From Desulfurococcales archaeon (GTDB lineage Archaea > Thermoproteota > Thermoprotei_A > Sulfolobales > Acidilobaceae), in assembly GCA_015521705.1 (NCBI GenBank), contig WANR01000030.1, positions 1-38,238 on the forward strand: DNA of 38,238 nt. The letters run 5' to 3'. A program made the translations under genes and the position numbers. Position 1 is the first letter of the stretch. Every line of letters starts with the position of its first letter. Positions 14,876-23,929 of this stretch are shown here, one piece after another. The notes beneath the pieces were generated by a model, which saw only the letters and a list, made by a program, of their open reading frames with translations, made no database searches and had not been told where the DNA came from.

Positions 14876-15556
14876 ATGGCCCGCGTGGAGGGTTATCGCT
14901 TGAAGTCCCGAAGGGTTTGGAGAAGCAGTGAGGGGATCGCTTCATGGCTATTAGAGGATTTGGGGTTCTCTATCATTGAACACAATAAGAGGATCATCCT
15001 GGAAGGGTTGGAGGTCGGCGAAGTAGACATAGTAGCTGAGAAGGACGGGGTCTTGTACGCTGTTGAGGTTAAGGCCGGGAGAGCCGACGTCGGATCGGTT
15101 AAACAGGCATACGTTAATGCGTCCCTGTTAAAGGCTAAACCGCTCATAATTGCCCGTGGAGCCGATGAGAGAGCCCTGGCAGTCGCCGAGAAACTGGGGG
15201 TGGAGGTTATTTTACTACCAGACCTCCTAGTGGGAGGCGTTGACGAGATCAGGGCAATCGTGAGAGAAGCCGTTGTTGAAGCCATTCTAGGCATTGCCAG
15301 GCTTTTCGTCGAGTGCCGAGAATTGGGGCCTGAAGACGAGGAGCTACTGCAGGCCATAGCCTCTAACGAAACACTTGGAGAAGCCGCCAAAACCCTAGGG
15401 ATAGATATTAGGACTGCAGCTAGAAGGCTTGCCCTACTAAAAGACAGGGGCATCCCCATAGATACTTCCATGCCTTACAGGTACCTCAGACTCCAAGCAC
15501 TAGCACTAGTGGTCTGTCTAAGACTTTTAAGGAGGAATAAGCCTCTGGACCAGTAA
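14876..15556 (+). CDS. RecB-family-like nuclease with C-terminal helix-turn-helix
   Basis: A 226-aa predicted PD-(D/E)XK nuclease. The N-terminal helix carries SSEGIASWLLEDLGF (Glu19). The active-site core is GEVDIVAEKDGVLYAVEVKAG, with Asp51 and Glu64-x-Lys66, and SVKQAYVNA after it resembles the Q-x-x-x-Y stretch of RecB-like nucleases. Residues about 155-192 (ELLQAIASNETLGEAAKTLG, then DIRTAARRLALLKDRG) form a likely winged helix or HTH. The C-terminus is hydrophobic (LRLQALALVVCLRLLRRN). ATG 14876 is about 25 bases after a TATA-like CAATATTAAG, suggesting a leaderless message. It adjoins the tRNA-Leu integration site, but on the side opposite the scar, and its codon use is native. DNA repair or defence are both possible. 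Confidence 0.7.
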   Translation: MARVEGYRLKSRRVWRSSEGIASWLLEDLGFSIIEHNKRIILEGLEVGEVDIVAEKDGVLYAVEVKAGRADVGSVKQAYVNASLLKAKPLIIARGADERALAVAEKLGVEVILLPDLLVGGVDEIRAIVREAVVEAILGIARLFVECRELGPEDEELLQAIASNETLGEAAKTLGIDIRTAARRLALLKDRGIPIDTSMPYRYLRLQALALVVCLRLLRRNKPLDQ

Positions 15557-15706
15557 ATTAAAACCGCCTATCCCTACCCTTCTCCTAATTTTACCTTCCC
15601 ATGCGTAGCGCTGGGAGGCACAATGCCGTTCCACGCCATATTTATGCCCCCATAGCTTCTGTGAGGATTTAGGAGGAGTCTTTACGGGGATCCTGCCGAA
15701 TTAACC

Positions 15707-16621
15707 CTAGATATTTATTCTTGGTATTTTCGCTTTACTGTTCTCCACAATATCGATGACTTTTTCTGTTATTTCCATGAATATTTTGGAGGCTTCCGTC
15801 TCTGGATGCTCTATGAAGAATATTGCGCCCCTATCGTTGGACTCCCGTATCCTGGGATCTATGGGTATGGAGCCTAGGAACTCTATCTCGAACTCTCTAG
15901 CAAGTTCCTCGGTCCCACCTTTACCGAATATGTAGTGGATGCTCCCGTCTTTACACCTGAAATAGGACATGTTCTCTATTACACCCACTACTGGGATGCC
16001 GAGCTTCCTCGAAAAGGCTGCAGCCTTCTTAACCACCGCTCTCGACACCTCGCTTGGTATGGTGACTAGAATTATTCCGGAGAGCCTAGGTATTATCTGT
16101 GCCATGGTCAACTGCTCGTCTCCTGTTCCTGGGGGCATGTCTATTAGTAGGTAGTCTAGCTCGCCCCATTCAACGAAAGCCAGCAACTCTCTGATCGCGC
16201 TCGTCTTTATGGCTCCTCTCCAGAGTAGTGGGACCTCGTCTCGGGGCAGTAGTAGGCCTACGGAGACAAACTTGACCCCGGGATCCACTACTGCCGGCTC
16301 TATGCTACCATCCATTCTGGCCCGTAGGCCCTGGCCTGTGGGCGCGCCGTACATCTTATGTATGCTGGGGCCTCCGAAGTCTGCATCAAACACGCCAACC
16401 TTCCTCCCCTTAACTGCAAGGGCCGCCCCCAGACTGGCTGTTATGAAGGATTTCCCAACCCCGCCCTTACTGCTGAGGACAAGTATCTTGTACTTGATCC
16501 TCATCATGTTACGTATTACTCTTCTTTGCTGCTCCTGGATCTCCCTCATTCTCTCGGCTATTTGCTTGTACTCGCTTATCCTCAGCCTAGCCCCGCTTGG
16601 CTGCCCCTGAGACAAGATCAT
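15707..16621 (-). CDS. Mrp/NBP35-type P-loop ATPase (iron-sulfur cluster carrier)
   Basis: A 304-aa ParA-like ATPase of the Mrp/ApbC/NBP35 group, which holds and transfers iron-sulfur clusters in the cytosol. The deviant Walker A SSKGGVGKS is at residues 50-58, followed by VGVFDADFGGPS, the Walker B region LLIDMPPGTGDEQLT, and VVGVIENMSYF. Most family members have a CPxC pair directly after NMSYF that bridges a cluster between two subunits; here the sequence is RCKDGSIHYIFG, with only one cysteine. An N-terminal helix (SEYKQIAERMREIQEQQRRV) precedes the fold. ATG 16621 follows GAGGGAG. It stands alone between the nuclease gene and the divergent 144-aa gene. Confidence 0.9.
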   Translation of the reverse strand: MILSQGQPSGARLRISEYKQIAERMREIQEQQRRVIRNMMRIKYKILVLSSKGGVGKSFITASLGAALAVKGRKVGVFDADFGGPSIHKMYGAPTGQGLRARMDGSIEPAVVDPGVKFVSVGLLLPRDEVPLLWRGAIKTSAIRELLAFVEWGELDYLLIDMPPGTGDEQLTMAQIIPRLSGIILVTIPSEVSRAVVKKAAAFSRKLGIPVVGVIENMSYFRCKDGSIHYIFGKGGTEELAREFEIEFLGSIPIDPRIRESNDRGAIFFIEHPETEASKIFMEITEKVIDIVENSKAKIPRINI

Positions 16622-16795
16622 GCACTCCCTCAGCGTGTTCCATAGTCCTCTAGAAGCCCTGGGACTTTAATTTTAATGTATTATTACCCTTAGAGTTTAA
16701 GATAAAGTGGGGGATGAGGAGTTTGCCGAGTTCGAGGCTCTGTTAATGAAGAATGGAGACCTCTCCGACCCCTGAACAGCTCGGTGACCTGAGAT

Positions 16796-17230
16796 ATGGG
16801 CAGCGAAGAGTCTCTAGAGCTAAAATGCCTGGAGGATGTTGTGGAGGTTGACAGGCTCAGCCTCATAGAGGCTAGGTCTGTGCTGGACCTCTCAGAGGCT
16901 AACATGGCTGACTTGCTCCTGTATAGTGGGGAGGGCAAGGAAGTTTATGCCAGAGTGTTTGTCTCAGTGGACTGTCTACTACTAGTCTACATGGTTGTAA
17001 GGGCTTGTGGCGAGGCCTCAGGTGATCTGCTAAGACTGGCATCTGAGGCTCCTGAAGTAACCAGAATATCTATGGAGAATGGCTGCGTGGAGGCAATGGT
17101 TCCCCCAGAGCCTCGGGGCAGAGTTTCTAGTTTCCTCGAAAAAGCGGGTATCAAGAACAACCTGGAGGTCAAAGCCTACAGGATCCTCGAGGAGAGCGTG
17201 ATACATGGTGGGCACCAGGTACAGGGTTAG
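16796..17230 (+). CDS. Hypothetical protein (144 aa) coupled to XPB helicase
   Basis: Not recognised. A mixed alpha/beta protein with a hydrophobic central strand (YARVFVSVDCLLLVYMVVRA) and four cysteines with no zinc-type spacing. No membrane or nucleotide motif. The ATG has GGTGA 10 bases upstream. Its 3' end overlaps the XPB start by 26 bases, so the two are translated together. In many archaea XPB is paired with the nuclease Bax1; this protein is far too small to be Bax1 and does not look like it. An XPB accessory factor is possible. Confidence 0.6.
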   Translation: MGSEESLELKCLEDVVEVDRLSLIEARSVLDLSEANMADLLLYSGEGKEVYARVFVSVDCLLLVYMVVRACGEASGDLLRLASEAPEVTRISMENGCVEAMVPPEPRGRVSSFLEKAGIKNNLEVKAYRILEESVIHGGHQVQG

Positions 17231-18806
17231 GGGCTGGCTTGATAGAGAGACCTTCATGGATCTTCTCAGGTTCTCTAGGTACATTGGTAGAGAAAGAGGC
17301 TACGTCTTGATGGAGTTAGACGAGGAAAGGATGAAGAAAGAAGGCATGAGCTATGCAGACGTCTACGCAAAACTGTCCTCTCTCGATGTGGTGGAAGAAG
17401 ACCTTAAAAATATAGAGAAGCTTTTGGAGGCGAGGACGAGAGTCGACATCTGGATGGGACAAGACGGGTGGTTGAGGGTCAAGTCTGGGATCCTCCTTAA
17501 ACCCATTCTTTCGAAGCTGGGAGTATACCTGCCCTATGATAAGAGTGAAAGAGCATACAAGGCCCCGCCCTACATGTACCCGAAGCTACTGGAGCTTTTC
17601 AAGAGTGAAGGGCTCAGCGTAGCCGACTCTATAGGGCTCGCCAGAGACACGGACATCGGCAGGAAGCTCACATTCAGGGGAGCTCTTAGGCCTTACCAGG
17701 AAGAGGCTCTTAGCAGGTGGATAAGCAACGGTTACAGGGGCGTGATAGCCCTACCAACAGGATCAGGCAAGACTGTGATAGCAATAGCTGCGCTGGCCAA
17801 GCTATCGGTAAGAAGCCTAGTAGTAGTATATACCAAAGAGCATGTGAAGCAGTGGGTCGACGCTATTAGATCCTTCACAGACGCCGGCAGCCTCGTAGGA
17901 GCATACTATGGCGAGGAAAAGACCTTAGCCCCTATAACCGTGACTACATACCAGACAGCCTACAAGAAGGTTAGACTGTTCTCCACGCGATTCTCTTTTC
18001 TAGTATTCGATGAAGCCCACCACCTGCCGGCCGAGAAGTTCAGGTTCATAGCCCTAAGGATGGCCTCACCTTACAGGATGGGGCTTTCAGCGACCGTGGA
18101 GAGAGAGGATGGCAAACACGAGGAAATATTCCCCCTGATAGGGGGGATAGTATACCATGCCTCGCCAAAGGAGCTGGCGAAGCAGGGATTCCTAGCACCC
18201 TTCGTTATTAGAAGAGTTAAAGTCGACCTATCCGAAGATGAGAGGAAGAACTATGAAGAAAAGAAGAGAAGGTTCCAGGCCTTGGCGGGTAGCAGGACAT
18301 TCCAGGAGATTGTAGAGGCTGCTAAAAGAGGTGATCCTACAGCTATAGAGGCGCTCAGGATTCACGCCGACATGAGAGCCATTATAAACGAGTCGGAGGA
18401 AAAGCTTAAGGCAGCAGAGAGAATAGCCAGGGAAGAGCTGAAAAAGGGGTCAAAAATAATCATTTTCACGCAGTATAAGAAGCAGGCCGAGGAAATGGCT
18501 AGGAGGCTTAACTGCTACCTACTACACGGCGGCATGGACGCCTTAAGCCGTGCTAGAACCCTTGAGAAATTCAAGAGAGAGAAGAGCGGGGCTCTAGTCG
18601 TCACTACTGTGGGAGACGAGGGCCTGGACATACCAGACGCTAACGTAGGAATATTACTATCGGGTACAGGGTCTCGAAGGCAGTTCATCCAGAGGCTGGG
18701 AAGACTACTAAGACCCCAGGAGGGCAAGAAAGCCGTGCTCTACGAAGTCATAATGGCTAAAACCAGTGAGGAGTACCAGTCGCTCAGAAGAAGGGGTATA
18801 CTCTAG
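17205..18806 (+). CDS. xpb: XPB/Rad25-type DNA helicase
   Basis: Superfamily 2 3'-5' DNA helicase/translocase of the XPB group, used in DNA repair and possibly transcription. In 533 residues: an N-terminal damage-recognition-like region; LRPYQEEAL as Q motif near 161; Walker A LPTGSGKT (183-190); DEAHH (269-273); LSAT (294-297) followed by the XPB-specific RED motif (300-302); a thumb-like charged helix region (about 330-420); then helicase motifs V and VI near the C-terminus, VVTTVGDEGLDIPDA and QFIQRLGRLLRP. ATG 17205 is inside the 144-aa gene. The next gene (sucD) is convergent, with 9 bases between stops. Confidence 0.93.
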   Translation: MVGTRYRVRGWLDRETFMDLLRFSRYIGRERGYVLMELDEERMKKEGMSYADVYAKLSSLDVVEEDLKNIEKLLEARTRVDIWMGQDGWLRVKSGILLKPILSKLGVYLPYDKSERAYKAPPYMYPKLLELFKSEGLSVADSIGLARDTDIGRKLTFRGALRPYQEEALSRWISNGYRGVIALPTGSGKTVIAIAALAKLSVRSLVVVYTKEHVKQWVDAIRSFTDAGSLVGAYYGEEKTLAPITVTTYQTAYKKVRLFSTRFSFLVFDEAHHLPAEKFRFIALRMASPYRMGLSATVEREDGKHEEIFPLIGGIVYHASPKELAKQGFLAPFVIRRVKVDLSEDERKNYEEKKRRFQALAGSRTFQEIVEAAKRGDPTAIEALRIHADMRAIINESEEKLKAAERIAREELKKGSKIIIFTQYKKQAEEMARRLNCYLLHGGMDALSRARTLEKFKREKSGALVVTTVGDEGLDIPDANVGILLSGTGSRRQFIQRLGRLLRPQEGKKAVLYEVIMAKTSEEYQSLRRRGIL

Positions 18807-18815
18807 CCCAGGCTG

Positions 18816-19694
18816 CTAGCCATGCAAAACTTCCTCGACTAGTGCTGGCACTTCGAAGGGTAACCTAGCCACCCTGACACCTGCCTTTTCCAGGGCCTCA
18901 ACCTTGCCTTGGAAGGTTCCAGTCCCCATCATTATTATGGCCCCTGCGTGCCCCATCCTCTTTTCTGGAGGCGCCGTGCTCCCCGCTATAAAAGCCACTA
19001 CAGGCTTAGTTATTTCTCCCCTCTCTATGAGGCTGGCAGCCCTCTCCTCCATGTCCCCGCCAATTTCTCCGATTAGCACTACAGCCTCTGTATCGTCGTC
19101 TTCCTCGAAGAGTTTAAGGGCCTCTGTAAAGGTTAGGCCTACTATGGGGTCTCCGCCAACCCCTATCACAGTGCTCTGGCCATAACCTGCCCTAGTTAGT
19201 GCGTACGCTATCTCGTATGTAAGAGTGCCGCTTCTCGACACGATTCCCACCTTACCCCTCTTGAAAACGTGGCCAGGCATTATGCCAACCTTTGATATGC
19301 CTGGGGATATTATGCCAGGGGTATTGGGGCCTATTATGGTGGCTCCCCGGCTTCTGGCATAGTCTATGAACCTCATGGTTTCATGAACAGGTATATGCTC
19401 GGTTATGACCACTACAAGCCTCATGCCGGAATCTACAGCTTCATATACAGCGTCTGGGGCAAACCTGCCAGGCACGAATATTATGGAGGTGTTGGCTTCG
19501 GGATGCTCCTCTACCGCCTCCTCCATAGAGTCATAGACCGGGACCCCGTGAACGATTTGACCACCTTTTCCCGGAGTAACTCCCGCCACTATCTTCGTGC
19601 CGTACTCTAGCATAAGCCTGGTATGGAACGAGCCTTGCCTACCCGTTATTCCCTGGACAATGACCCTTGAGTCCTCGCCTAGCAGGACAACCAT
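18816..19694 (-). CDS. sucD: Succinyl-CoA synthetase, alpha subunit
   Basis: Catalytic subunit of the ligase converting succinyl-CoA, ADP (or GDP) and phosphate to succinate, CoA and ATP. At 292 residues it is full length. The N-terminal CoA-binding Rossmann part reads [15 protein letters not shown] and GVTPGKGGQ, followed by [10 protein letters not shown]. The phosphorylated histidine is His249 in RMGHAGAI. A full anti-Shine-Dalgarno match, AGGAGGTGG (19702-19710, minus), sits 7 bases before the ATG. It follows sucC by 19 bases on the same transcript. Some crenarchaeal homologues act on other acyl-CoAs in peptide fermentation, so the substrate is not fixed. Confidence 0.95.
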   Translation of the reverse strand: MVVLLGEDSRVIVQGITGRQGSFHTRLMLEYGTKIVAGVTPGKGGQIVHGVPVYDSMEEAVEEHPEANTSIIFVPGRFAPDAVYEAVDSGMRLVVVITEHIPVHETMRFIDYARSRGATIIGPNTPGIISPGISKVGIMPGHVFKRGKVGIVSRSGTLTYEIAYALTRAGYGQSTVIGVGGDPIVGLTFTEALKLFEEDDDTEAVVLIGEIGGDMEERAASLIERGEITKPVVAFIAGSTAPPEKRMGHAGAIIMMGTGTFQGKVEALEKAGVRVARLPFEVPALVEEVLHG

Positions 19695-19713
19695 CGACAG
19701 TCCACCTCCTAGC

Positions 19714-20847
19714 TTAAAGCTCCACGACCCTCCTGGCAGCTTCGACAGGGTCTGTGAAAGCCTGGAAGCCTGCCTCGCTCAGTATTCTCCTCCCCTCTTC
19801 CTCGTTGGTGCCGGATAGCCTGACTACCAGGGGCTTATCCGGGTTTCCAAGGCCCTTGACAGCATCCACGATACCACGCGCAACCTCATCGCATCTAGTA
19901 ATGCCTCCAAAGATGTTGATGAATATCTTCCTTGCCTTAGGGAACTCTAGGAGAAGCTCGACGGCCTTCCGCATAACGTCGGAGCCAGCACCGCCACCTA
20001 TGTCTAGGAAATTGGCTGGCCTGCCGCCAAAGGCATGCACCAGGTCCATGGTAGCCATGGTTAAGCCTGCGCCATTGCCAATGATCCCTATATCGCCGTC
20101 CAGCTCTACAAAGGCCAGACCAGCCTCTCTAGCCTTCCTCTCCCAGTGAGTGTACTCGGATGAATCATCCTTCCTCGACGCCAGCTCCGGGTGCCTGTAC
20201 AAGGAGTTGTCATCGACTATTATCCTCGCGTCCAAAGGCACTACTCCCTGGCTGGTCACTGCTAGAGGGTTAGACTCCACCAGGTCCGCGTCAAGCTCTT
20301 CGAAGACCCTGTACATGGTTGAAAGAAACGAGGCAAAGCTAGCTAGTACCCCCCCACTGAGACCTATTTTCTTACCTACCCACCGTGCTTCATAGCTGCG
20401 CAGCCCTACCCAGGGATTTACATGTTTCCTAACAATGCTCTCAGGGCTCTTTCTAGCTATCTCCTCTATATCCACGCCTCCCTGGCTGCTTGCCAGGACA
20501 AGCGGCTTCCTCTCGTTCCTGTCAATAATTATGGCCACGTATAGCTCCTGGGCGTGCTCCACAGCCTCCTCCACGAGTATGTAGCTTGGCTTTAAGCCCT
20601 TAATCGGCTTCTCGAAAAGCTCTAAAACCGTGGACACAGCCTCCTCTAGGCTGTCAACTCTCCTTATACCGCCGGCCTTACCCCTACCAGCAACAAGTAC
20701 CTGGCTCTTAACCACAAGCGGGGGCTCCAATCCACTCCTCTTGAGAGCCTCCTCCACGTTAGAGCCCTTTCTTATCAACACGGATCTCGGGACAGGCGCC
20801 CCCCAGCGCTTCAGTATTTCCTTGGCTTCAAACTCGAAAAGCTTCAT
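19714..20847 (-). CDS. sucC: Succinyl-CoA synthetase, beta subunit
   Basis: ATP-grasp subunit that binds nucleotide and partners the alpha subunit. At 377 residues it is typical. The N-terminus [20 protein letters not shown] is the conserved family opening. The ATP-grasp region contains [24 protein letters not shown] and DARIIVDDN coordinate metal. The C-terminal carboxylate-binding half shows [27 protein letters not shown] and [18 protein letters not shown], then [17 protein letters not shown]. It is the first gene of the pair; sucD follows after 19 bases. Confidence 0.95.
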   Translation of the reverse strand: MKLFEFEAKEILKRWGAPVPRSVLIRKGSNVEEALKRSGLEPPLVVKSQVLVAGRGKAGGIRRVDSLEEAVSTVLELFEKPIKGLKPSYILVEEAVEHAQELYVAIIIDRNERKPLVLASSQGGVDIEEIARKSPESIVRKHVNPWVGLRSYEARWVGKKIGLSGGVLASFASFLSTMYRVFEELDADLVESNPLAVTSQGVVPLDARIIVDDNSLYRHPELASRKDDSSEYTHWERKAREAGLAFVELDGDIGIIGNGAGLTMATMDLVHAFGGRPANFLDIGGGAGSDVMRKAVELLLEFPKARKIFINIFGGITRCDEVARGIVDAVKGLGNPDKPLVVRLSGTNEEEGRRILSEAGFQAFTDPVEAARRVVEL

Positions 20848-20992
20848 TGAACTGCCACCGAGAAGTCTTCGGCTATTGTCTGGCTAATAAGCATATCTGG
20901 GGCCCAAGCCTCCATCGTACGCTTTAACTCGTGCCATCCAGTATCTACTAAGATCTAAATGGGAATCGGGGAGGCTTTAGTCATGCAACTCT

Positions 20993-21964
20993 TCAGAGTA
21001 TTCTCGAGAGGAATTTTTGGGGGTCGAAGGCTTCTAGATCACTGTATGACTGGCCGACGCCGAGGTAGATCACAGGCTTCCCTATAGCGGCTGTCACAGA
21101 GATCACGGTGCCCCCCTTCACGTCGGCGTCTACCTTAGTAACTATGACGCCATCTATACCTATGGCCTCGTTGAACCTTACGGCCTGCTCTACGGCGTCG
21201 TTCCCGGTTAGGGCGTCAACTACTAGCAATTTCAGGTCAGGCCTGGAAACCCTGACTATTTTTCTCAGCTCGTCCATCAGGTCTGAGTCTATATGCATCC
21301 TACCAGCAGTGTCGACAAGAACGCTACAAAGCCCCCTGGAGGAGGCATAGTTTATAGCGTCGAGGGCTACGCTAGCCGGATCCCTGCCGTACGAGCCACC
21401 TATGAAAGGTAATCCCAGCCTCTCAGCGTGTTTCTTTAACTGCTCCTGAGCACCAGCCCTAAAAGTGTCGGCTGCTGCAAGTACGGGTTTTGCCCCGACT
21501 TCTTTGAGCATGTAAGCCACTTTTGCTATGGTAGTGGTCTTACCTACACCGTTTACCCCGAAGAAGACCACAACCAAAGGCCTGCTAGAACCGCACCTAT
21601 TAAGGGCCATTGACGCCAAGTCTATCCTGCCTGGCCTGGACAAGACTTCGAGCAAGCTCTTGTAAAGAGCCTCTCTAACGACTTTGCCTAAATCCTCCCC
21701 ACGCCTAATCCTAGAGCCTATAAGCGATCCTTTTATGGATCCTGCTATCTTCTCGGCTACCTCGAAAGCCACATCCGCCTCTGCTAGGCTGAAGACGAGG
21801 TCCTGGAGGGGCTCCTCCAGGTCAGCCTCAGTGACGTCCTTGTAAACGATTATGTCCTCTAGGCGCTTTTTAAGGCTAGCTGTCGTCGATGAAATGGCCT
21901 CTCTCAGCTTGTCGAGCATTTCAAGCTTCCTCGCTACCCGCTGGCTAGACGGGGTTCGCCGCAA
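20993..21964 (-). CDS. ftsY: Signal recognition particle receptor FtsY
   Basis: SRP-type GTPase that docks SRP-bound ribosomes at the membrane. Residues 15-125 are the four-helix N domain. The G domain has G1 GVNGVGKTT (136-144), the DTFRAGAQEQL motif (166-176), G3 DTAGRMH (218-224), TKVDADVKGG, and a C-terminal GVGQSYSDLEAFDP. At 323 residues there is no long acidic A domain, as usual in archaea. The start TTG 21964 follows prefoldin by 4 bases; an ATG at residue 16 is the alternative. It is last in the S19e-to-FtsY run. Confidence 0.96.
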   Translation of the reverse strand: MRRTPSSQRVARKLEMLDKLREAISSTTASLKKRLEDIIVYKDVTEADLEEPLQDLVFSLAEADVAFEVAEKIAGSIKGSLIGSRIRRGEDLGKVVREALYKSLLEVLSRPGRIDLASMALNRCGSSRPLVVVFFGVNGVGKTTTIAKVAYMLKEVGAKPVLAAADTFRAGAQEQLKKHAERLGLPFIGGSYGRDPASVALDAINYASSRGLCSVLVDTAGRMHIDSDLMDELRKIVRVSRPDLKLLVVDALTGNDAVEQAVRFNEAIGIDGVIVTKVDADVKGGTVISVTAAIGKPVIYLGVGQSYSDLEAFDPQKFLSRIL

Positions 21965-21968
21965 TAGT

Positions 21969-22400
21969 CTATTTACTGGACTCCCTCCTCTGCTGCTCCA
22001 CGATGCTCTGCAGTAGGGCCTGGTACTGGCTGTGGAGCTTGACGAGCTCGTTAAGCTGCCTGTTTGCCTCGCCTATGTTGCGCGAGAGGATCCTTTCCCT
22101 CTCTGACAAGATCTCGATGGCCTTATCTATCTCGACTTTGGCGTATATGTTGAACCCTATGTTAACGAGCACTCTGCCCCCACTGTTATCCGTAACATTG
22201 ATAGCCGCGTTTAACCCCGGATCTAGGTATGCGATGAACGAGCCTACCCCTTTCTTGAGGGCCTCGAGGGCCTCCCTAGACTTCGCCACGTTATCCCTCA
22301 TAGACGTTAGCTGGGCTATAAAGGCTTGAACCCTGTTAGCCTGCTCCCTTATAGCCTGCATCTGTGCAACAAGAACTGTTGGGTCAACCTGCTGTGACAT
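21969..22400 (-). CDS. pfdA: Prefoldin alpha subunit
   Basis: Hexameric chaperone subunit that holds unfolded proteins and passes them to the thermosome. From ATG 22400 (TGATG overlap with the L18a stop) it is about 143 residues: an N-terminal coiled-coil helix (VAQMQAIREQANRVQAFIAQ), a central beta-hairpin region (VLVNIGFNIYAKVEIDKAI), and a C-terminal coiled-coil helix (RQLNELVKLHSQYQALLQSI). An upstream in-frame TTG at 22415 is open but would add five unneeded residues. The gene is in the classic archaeal block with aIF6, L31e and FtsY. Confidence 0.93.
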   Translation of the reverse strand: MSQQVDPTVLVAQMQAIREQANRVQAFIAQLTSMRDNVAKSREALEALKKGVGSFIAYLDPGLNAAINVTDNSGGRVLVNIGFNIYAKVEIDKAIEILSERERILSRNIGEANRQLNELVKLHSQYQALLQSIVEQQRRESSK

Positions 22401-22663
22401 CACGCCTTCACCCACCTGGTTAGCTCCGCCAGCCTCAATATGGCCGGGTCTTCTATCTCTTCTATAGGCACGGCCTTAACCTCCTTTATCCTTATGTGCC
22501 TTCTTTTTAGCTTGTGCCTGCTCCCTAGCTCCGAGTAGACGCGCTCAATAGCATGCTCCTCCTTTAAGGCCCTAACGTATACCTCGAATTTCCTCCACTC
22601 AGGCAGCTTATCGTGGGAGAGTAACATTTCACCCCTTACCCTGAACGTCTTAACCTCGTCCAC
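22400..22663 (-). CDS. rpl18a: Ribosomal protein L18Ae (LX / L20a)
   Basis: Large-subunit ribosomal protein specific to archaea and eukaryotes. The 87 residues match the family in length and pattern: FRVRGEMLLSHDKLPEWRKF near the start, ERVYSELGSRHKLKRRHIRI in the middle. The GTG start overlaps the aIF6 stop (TAGTG) and the stop overlaps the prefoldin ATG (TGATG), so all three are translated in series. Confidence 0.95.
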   Translation of the reverse strand: MDEVKTFRVRGEMLLSHDKLPEWRKFEVYVRALKEEHAIERVYSELGSRHKLKRRHIRIKEVKAVPIEEIEDPAILRLAELTRWVKA

Positions 22664-23343
22664 TACCCACCACCTAGAGCCATCTGTATCCTAACTATCT
22701 CAGGCCCCCTAGTCTCCTCGCCCACTATAGCGCCTTTAGAGTTTGCCACTACTCCCATCCTTACAAAAGAGATACCAAAATTAGCCGTCCCCGCTAGTAT
22801 GGGCACTTTAAATACGTGGGAGAGGAACCTTATATCCTCCTCGCTTGCATCGGGATGAACAAGCCCTCCCCTATTGGTGACCACCACTATAGAGCCCACC
22901 GTGGAGATACCAGCTACATCCCTCTGGAACACTTCAACGCCTAGCACATCGCTTATTGTCTTAACGGCTTCTTTCTCCATGAACGGGTAGACAAGCGCTC
23001 CCTGGTCATTGGCCGCCACTAGGTTTCCCAGAGCATTGTTACGTGTATTAACCACGGCAATATTGTAGTCCTTGAGGGCTTTCCTCAGGGCTTCTACCTC
23101 GCGCTCAGTAGCTGTGGGTGGGACTAGGACTCCGTTATTGTTACCAGCAAGCATCACGCCTACAAGCCTAGTCTCGGAGACTGTTGACTCGACAACCTCG
23201 ACGCCCAGTACTTCTCTTATGGTTTCCGCGTCCTGTCTTTTTATGCCTGGAGGTACTATGGCGTGGCTATCGGTGGCGTGTATGTAGACTCCCACGTTTG
23301 GGTTCCCGAAAAGACTCATCTTTGCTACCTCAAACTTTGCCAT
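22663..23343 (-). CDS. eif6: Translation initiation factor aIF6
   Basis: Binds the 50S subunit and prevents premature joining with the 30S subunit. The 226 residues form five quasi-repeats, with [20 protein letters not shown] at the start and repeated motifs of the kind [52 protein letters not shown] and [23 protein letters not shown] 23343 overlaps the L31e stop codon TAA, and the stop overlaps the L18a start. Standard member of this ribosomal block. Confidence 0.97.
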   Translation of the reverse strand: MAKFEVAKMSLFGNPNVGVYIHATDSHAIVPPGIKRQDAETIREVLGVEVVESTVSETRLVGVMLAGNNNGVLVPPTATEREVEALRKALKDYNIAVVNTRNNALGNLVAANDQGALVYPFMEKEAVKTISDVLGVEVFQRDVAGISTVGSIVVVTNRGGLVHPDASEEDIRFLSHVFKVPILAGTANFGISFVRMGVVANSKGAIVGEETRGPEIVRIQMALGGG

Positions 23344-23741
23344 TACTCTGCACCGCTCTCTTGGGGGGTCTCTGCCTTTTCCTCCTCGGTTCCAGCCTTC
23401 TCTTTTTCCTTCTCTTCCTTCTCCTCTTTCAACGGGACGTATTGTCCGGGCCTAAGCTTCTTGCCTGCAAGCCTCACAGTCGCGACCCTTATCTTGTTGC
23501 CTTCCTCTTCTTTTTCCTCCACTTTGACAAGGATCTTTACCCTTCTTGGAGGCTTCTCTCTACTTCTGCTCCATACTAGCTCGTTTACCTCGTTCATTAT
23601 TACGACTCGGTCAGCCTTCGTATGCCTCCTAACGAAGTCCCGGATCATTCTTACGGCCCTGGAGGCTCTGTTGGTTCTCCTACCCCAATAGACCCTCTTC
23701 AGGGGAACCACGTAGACCCAGAAGCCTTCCCCCCTCGGCAT
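23343..23741 (-). CDS. rpl31e: Ribosomal protein L31e
   Basis: Large-subunit protein near the tunnel exit. The recognisable core is [20 protein letters not shown], then [20 protein letters not shown] and [20 protein letters not shown] basic/acidic C-terminal tail rich in E and K (about 25 residues) extends beyond the usual domain. I take ATG 23741; an in-frame ATG at 23750 adds three residues. The TAA stop overlaps the aIF6 ATG. It follows L39e by 21 bases. Confidence 0.95.
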   Translation of the reverse strand: MPRGEGFWVYVVPLKRVYWGRRTNRASRAVRMIRDFVRRHTKADRVVIMNEVNELVWSRSREKPPRRVKILVKVEEKEEEGNKIRVATVRLAGKKLRPGQYVPLKEEKEEKEKEKAGTEEEKAETPQESGAE

Positions 23742-23762
23742 GACAAGCATCCCCCAGGGACG

Positions 23763-23918
23763 CTACACCTTAAGCTTAGACCTTCTCCAGTGCCTTCTTA
23801 GAGGGTTCACGGTGAACCTTCTCATGGTTTTCACAATGACCCACGCAGGGACAGCGCTATTGGACTTAAATGCTCGGGCTAGTCTTAGCTTTCTGGCTAG
23901 AGGCTTGTTCCTGGCCAC
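23763..23918 (-). CDS. rpl39e: Ribosomal protein L39e
   Basis: A 51-aa, strongly basic large-subunit protein lining the exit tunnel. The minus strand from GTG 23918 reads [20 protein letters not shown], then [20 protein letters not shown] and [10 protein letters not shown] before TAG, which is the family pattern over its full length. GAGGTG lies 9 bases before the GTG. It sits between PDCD5 and L31e, as in other crenarchaea. Confidence 0.95.
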   Translation of the reverse strand: MARNKPLARKLRLARAFKSNSAVPAWVIVKTMRRFTVNPLRRHWRRSKLKV

Positions 23919-23929
23919 TGCCCGGCACC

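Noticed and set aside
14700-14903. 67-codon ORF between tRNA-Leu and the nuclease gene
   Set aside because: It spans the tRNA promoter and the next gene's start, and its composition is not like a protein.
16711-16775. C/D-box sRNA-like pattern (GGGATGA ... CTGT/TTAATGA ... CTGA)
   Set aside because: The boxes are imperfect, both guide spacers are too long (22 bases), D' and C' overlap, and no terminal stem closes it.
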